23,949 nucleotides of DNA from JBGMEA01 sp964444065 (GTDB lineage Bacteria; Bacillota; Clostridia; Eubacteriales; Anaerofustaceae): the NCBI GenBank assembly GCA_964444065.1, contig CAYUFL010000033.1, forward strand, positions 1-23,949. The letters run 5' to 3'. The notes beneath the pieces are model-generated. The model made no database searches. It was not told the origin of the DNA and worked only from the letters and a program-made list of their open reading frames with translations. Below, one piece after another: positions 22,349-23,949 of the stretch (position 1 is its first letter; each line of letters starts with the position of its first letter). A program made the position numbers and the translations under genes.

Positions 22349-22418
22349 TATTCGACAATACGAATAATCAACCATGTTAGCAAAAATGATTGACTGTATG
22401 GTCTCGTTTTTTATTATG
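22349..22418 (+). promoter_or_regulatory. Leader hairpin and terminator-like element before pbuG
   Basis: An inverted repeat TATTCG-ACAATA-CGAATA (22349-22366) lies about 25 bases into the transcript. It is followed by ACCAT ... ATGGT arms (22371-22375 with 22398-22402) and then CTCG and six T (22407-22412). This could be an operator or an attenuator. I do not find the conserved core of the purine riboswitch (the UAUA...CUACC pattern). Confidence 0.4.
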
Positions 22419-22448
22419 GCTGTTTCCTTCTCACAGAAAGGGGAAAAT

Positions 22449-23816
22449 ATGGAAAAACTATTCAAACTCAAAGAGAATAATACGACGATTCGTACTGAAA
22501 TTCTCGCAGGATTCACAACCTTTTTTACTATGGCATACATACTTTTTGTGAATCAAAATATTCTTGGTACAGCAGGTATTCCTGTGGGCGCTGTGTTCCT
22601 CGCAACAATCATTGCGTCATTCGCCGGCACTTTATTTATGGGGCTTTTTGCCAATGTCCCGTATGCTTTGGCCCCGGGAATGGGTTTAAATGCATTCTTC
22701 ACGTACACAGTTGTCCTGACACTGGGATTCAGTTGGCAGGAAGGTTTGGCTATGGTGTTCATTTGCGGCCTTGTTAATATTTTAATCACTGTAACCAAAA
22801 TCAGAAAACTCATTATCAAGGCCATTCCAATAAGCATTCAGAATGCGATCAGCGGAGGTATCGGCATCTTCATCGCATACATCGGACTCCTTGATGTTGC
22901 AATGATCAATTTTGATGCCGGTGTGCCTGCACTTTCAGCAATGAAAACAGGCAGCATTTTGCTCGCATTATTCGGGCTTCTTCTGATTATTGTTTTGATG
23001 CTGAAAAAAGTAAAGGGGGCAATCCTGATCGGTATCGTCGCTACAACAATTGTCGGTATCCCGTTCGGTGTTGTTGATATTTCTGCGATATCTTTTACTG
23101 CGGGTTCTTTCGCAAAAAGTTTCACCGAATTAGGATCCGTCTTTGGTGCCGCACTCGGTTCAAACGGTATCGGCAGTCTGTTTGCAGATGCTGCCCGTAT
23201 CCCGATTGTCTTAACAACTATTTTTGCATTTAGCTTAACCGACACATTTGATACCATCGGAACATTTATCGGAACCGGTCGTAAAGCAGGTGTTTTTTCA
23301 CCTTCAGACGAAAAATCATTGGAAGAAGGTTCCGGATTCTCTTCTAAAATGGACAAAGCACTCTTCGCCGATTCTATTGCTACTTCAATCGGAGCATTGT
23401 TCGGAACCAGTAATACCACAACTTATGTTGAAAGTTCCGCAGGGATCGAAGAAGGCGGCCGTACAGGTCTTACAGCAGTTACAGTCGCTGTATTATTTTT
23501 GCTCAGCACCGTGCTTGCTCCTGTAGTGGGAATCATCCCGACTGCGGCAACTGCCCCGGCTCTGATTATTGTCGGAATACTGATGGCAAGTTCCTTTGCT
23601 GAAATTAACTGGAAAGATTTGGCAGAAGCGATTCCCGCTTTCTTTGCAGGGATTCTGATGGCTCTGACTTACAGCATTTCAACAGGGATTGCGTTTGGTT
23701 TTATCTTTTACTGCATCGTCAAAATCATTACAAAAAAGACTACAGATCTCAATCCTGTTCTGTGGGTTTCAACGCTCTTGTTTGTTCTAAACTTTGTCTT
23801 GATGGCAATACTTTAA
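22449..23816 (+). CDS. pbuG: Guanine/hypoxanthine permease, AzgA (PbuG) family
   Basis: Inner-membrane nucleobase transporter of the NCS2/AzgA group, bringing in guanine, hypoxanthine or adenine with protons. The 455-residue product has the family hallmarks RTEILAGFTTFFTMAYILFVNQ at the start, YALAPGMGLNAFF, SLTDTFDTIGTFIGTGR and FGTSNTTTYVESSAGIEEGGRTG, and about a dozen hydrophobic segments. Exact purine preference cannot be read. Start: AAAGGGG ends a few bases before the ATG at 22449; the frame extends upstream to 22374 inside the leader but without a ribosome binding site. It has its own promoter and terminator and stands alone. Confidence 0.94.
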   Translation: MEKLFKLKENNTTIRTEILAGFTTFFTMAYILFVNQNILGTAGIPVGAVFLATIIASFAGTLFMGLFANVPYALAPGMGLNAFFTYTVVLTLGFSWQEGLAMVFICGLVNILITVTKIRKLIIKAIPISIQNAISGGIGIFIAYIGLLDVAMINFDAGVPALSAMKTGSILLALFGLLLIIVLMLKKVKGAILIGIVATTIVGIPFGVVDISAISFTAGSFAKSFTELGSVFGAALGSNGIGSLFADAARIPIVLTTIFAFSLTDTFDTIGTFIGTGRKAGVFSPSDEKSLEEGSGFSSKMDKALFADSIATSIGALFGTSNTTTYVESSAGIEEGGRTGLTAVTVAVLFLLSTVLAPVVGIIPTAATAPALIIVGILMASSFAEINWKDLAEAIPAFFAGILMALTYSISTGIAFGFIFYCIVKIITKKTTDLNPVLWVSTLLFVLNFVLMAIL

Positions 23817-23837
23817 ACAAAAATTTTCACTGCAATG

Positions 23838-23864
23838 GAGCTCTTCTGAGAAGAGCTCTTTTGT
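23838..23864 (+). terminator. Terminator of pbuG
   Basis: An 8-bp perfect stem GAGCTCTT/AAGAGCTC (23838-23845 with 23851-23858), loop CTGAG, followed by TTTTG. Confidence 0.88.
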
Positions 23865-23870
23865 TATACG

Positions 23871-23949
23871 AGCATAATTGCCATTTTTGCCCGTTACCTG
23901 ATCGGCTACGGAATCGGACGATTTTTCATCGAAGGGCTGCGCAGTGACA
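23871..23949 (+). pseudogene. lgt: Severed fragment of prolipoprotein diacylglyceryl transferase
   Basis: The last 79 bases, read in frame to the right edge, encode SIIAIFARYLIGYGIGRF followed by FIEGLRSD, which matches the very conserved late segment of Lgt (YLxxYGxGRFFIEGLRxD), the enzyme that adds diacylglycerol to lipoprotein precursors. A whole Lgt has about 200 residues before this point, yet here a stop (TGA 23847-23849) and the pbuG terminator lie directly upstream, with no start codon between. The 5' part is therefore absent: either a rearrangement remnant or a misjoined contig end. Confidence 0.7.

Noticed and set aside
22325..22448. Purine riboswitch before pbuG
   Set aside because: The conserved junction and loop bases expected of the purine aptamer are not present in order; only a generic hairpin is seen.
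1..23949. CRISPR arrays, IS elements, phage or toxin-antitoxin genes
   Set aside because: I looked for regularly spaced repeats, transposase motifs and short toxin-antitoxin pairs and saw none; the only phased repeat is the promoter array before the PspC gene.

Overview
The window is ordinary chromosomal DNA, by its features from a low-to-moderate GC Gram-positive bacterium (Bacillota), probably an anaerobe. Support comes from two T-box leaders, strong AGGAGG-type ribosome binding sites, a class III fructose-1,6-bisphosphatase, a type 3 (archaeal-like) prolyl-tRNA synthetase, and an arginine deiminase cluster. I cannot fix the family from sequence alone. No phage, IS element, CRISPR array or defence island is visible. 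Two runs of exactly 10 N (7640-7649 and 15155-15164) are assembly joins inside genes.

Layout. 1-100: tail of an unknown + strand gene. 103-3054 (-): proS-tyrS behind a promoter and a T-box leader whose specifier reads CCC (Pro). 3089-4635 (-): a PaaK-type CoA ligase with its own promoter and T-box leader. 4705-7336 (+): divergent operon of aroQ (type II dehydroquinase), a PflX-type radical SAM protein and an MFS transporter. 7427-11879 (-): polyamine operon speD-speA-speE followed by an MFS exporter-like gene. 11890-12555 (-): a SAM methyltransferase. 12921-13009 (-): tRNA-Ser(CGA) with promoter and terminator. 13230-14417 (+): secreted transglutaminase-like protein, tail to tail with fbp (14423-16396, -). 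16616-18075 (+): membrane-anchored M23 peptidase plus bactofilin. 18280-21792 (-): arcA-argF-rocD. 21823-22184 (+): small PspC protein behind a phased repeat array. 22290-23864 (+): AzgA/PbuG purine permease. 23871-23949: a severed piece of lgt.

How the genes fit. ArcA and ornithine carbamoyltransferase take arginine to ornithine, and RocD passes ornithine on to glutamate semialdehyde/pyrroline-5-carboxylate, which leads to glutamate or proline. The spe operon draws a basic amino acid and S-adenosylmethionine into spermidine, but no agmatinase is present. The M23/bactofilin pair is a cell-wall and cell-shape module.

No clearly new multi-gene system is present. The points most worth following are the T-box on paaK, which by the same alignment that gives Pro for proS reads AUG rather than an aromatic codon; the five-unit 11-bp phased operator in front of pspC; the aroQ-radical SAM-MFS operon; and the lgt fragment and misleading N gaps, which bear on assembly quality.
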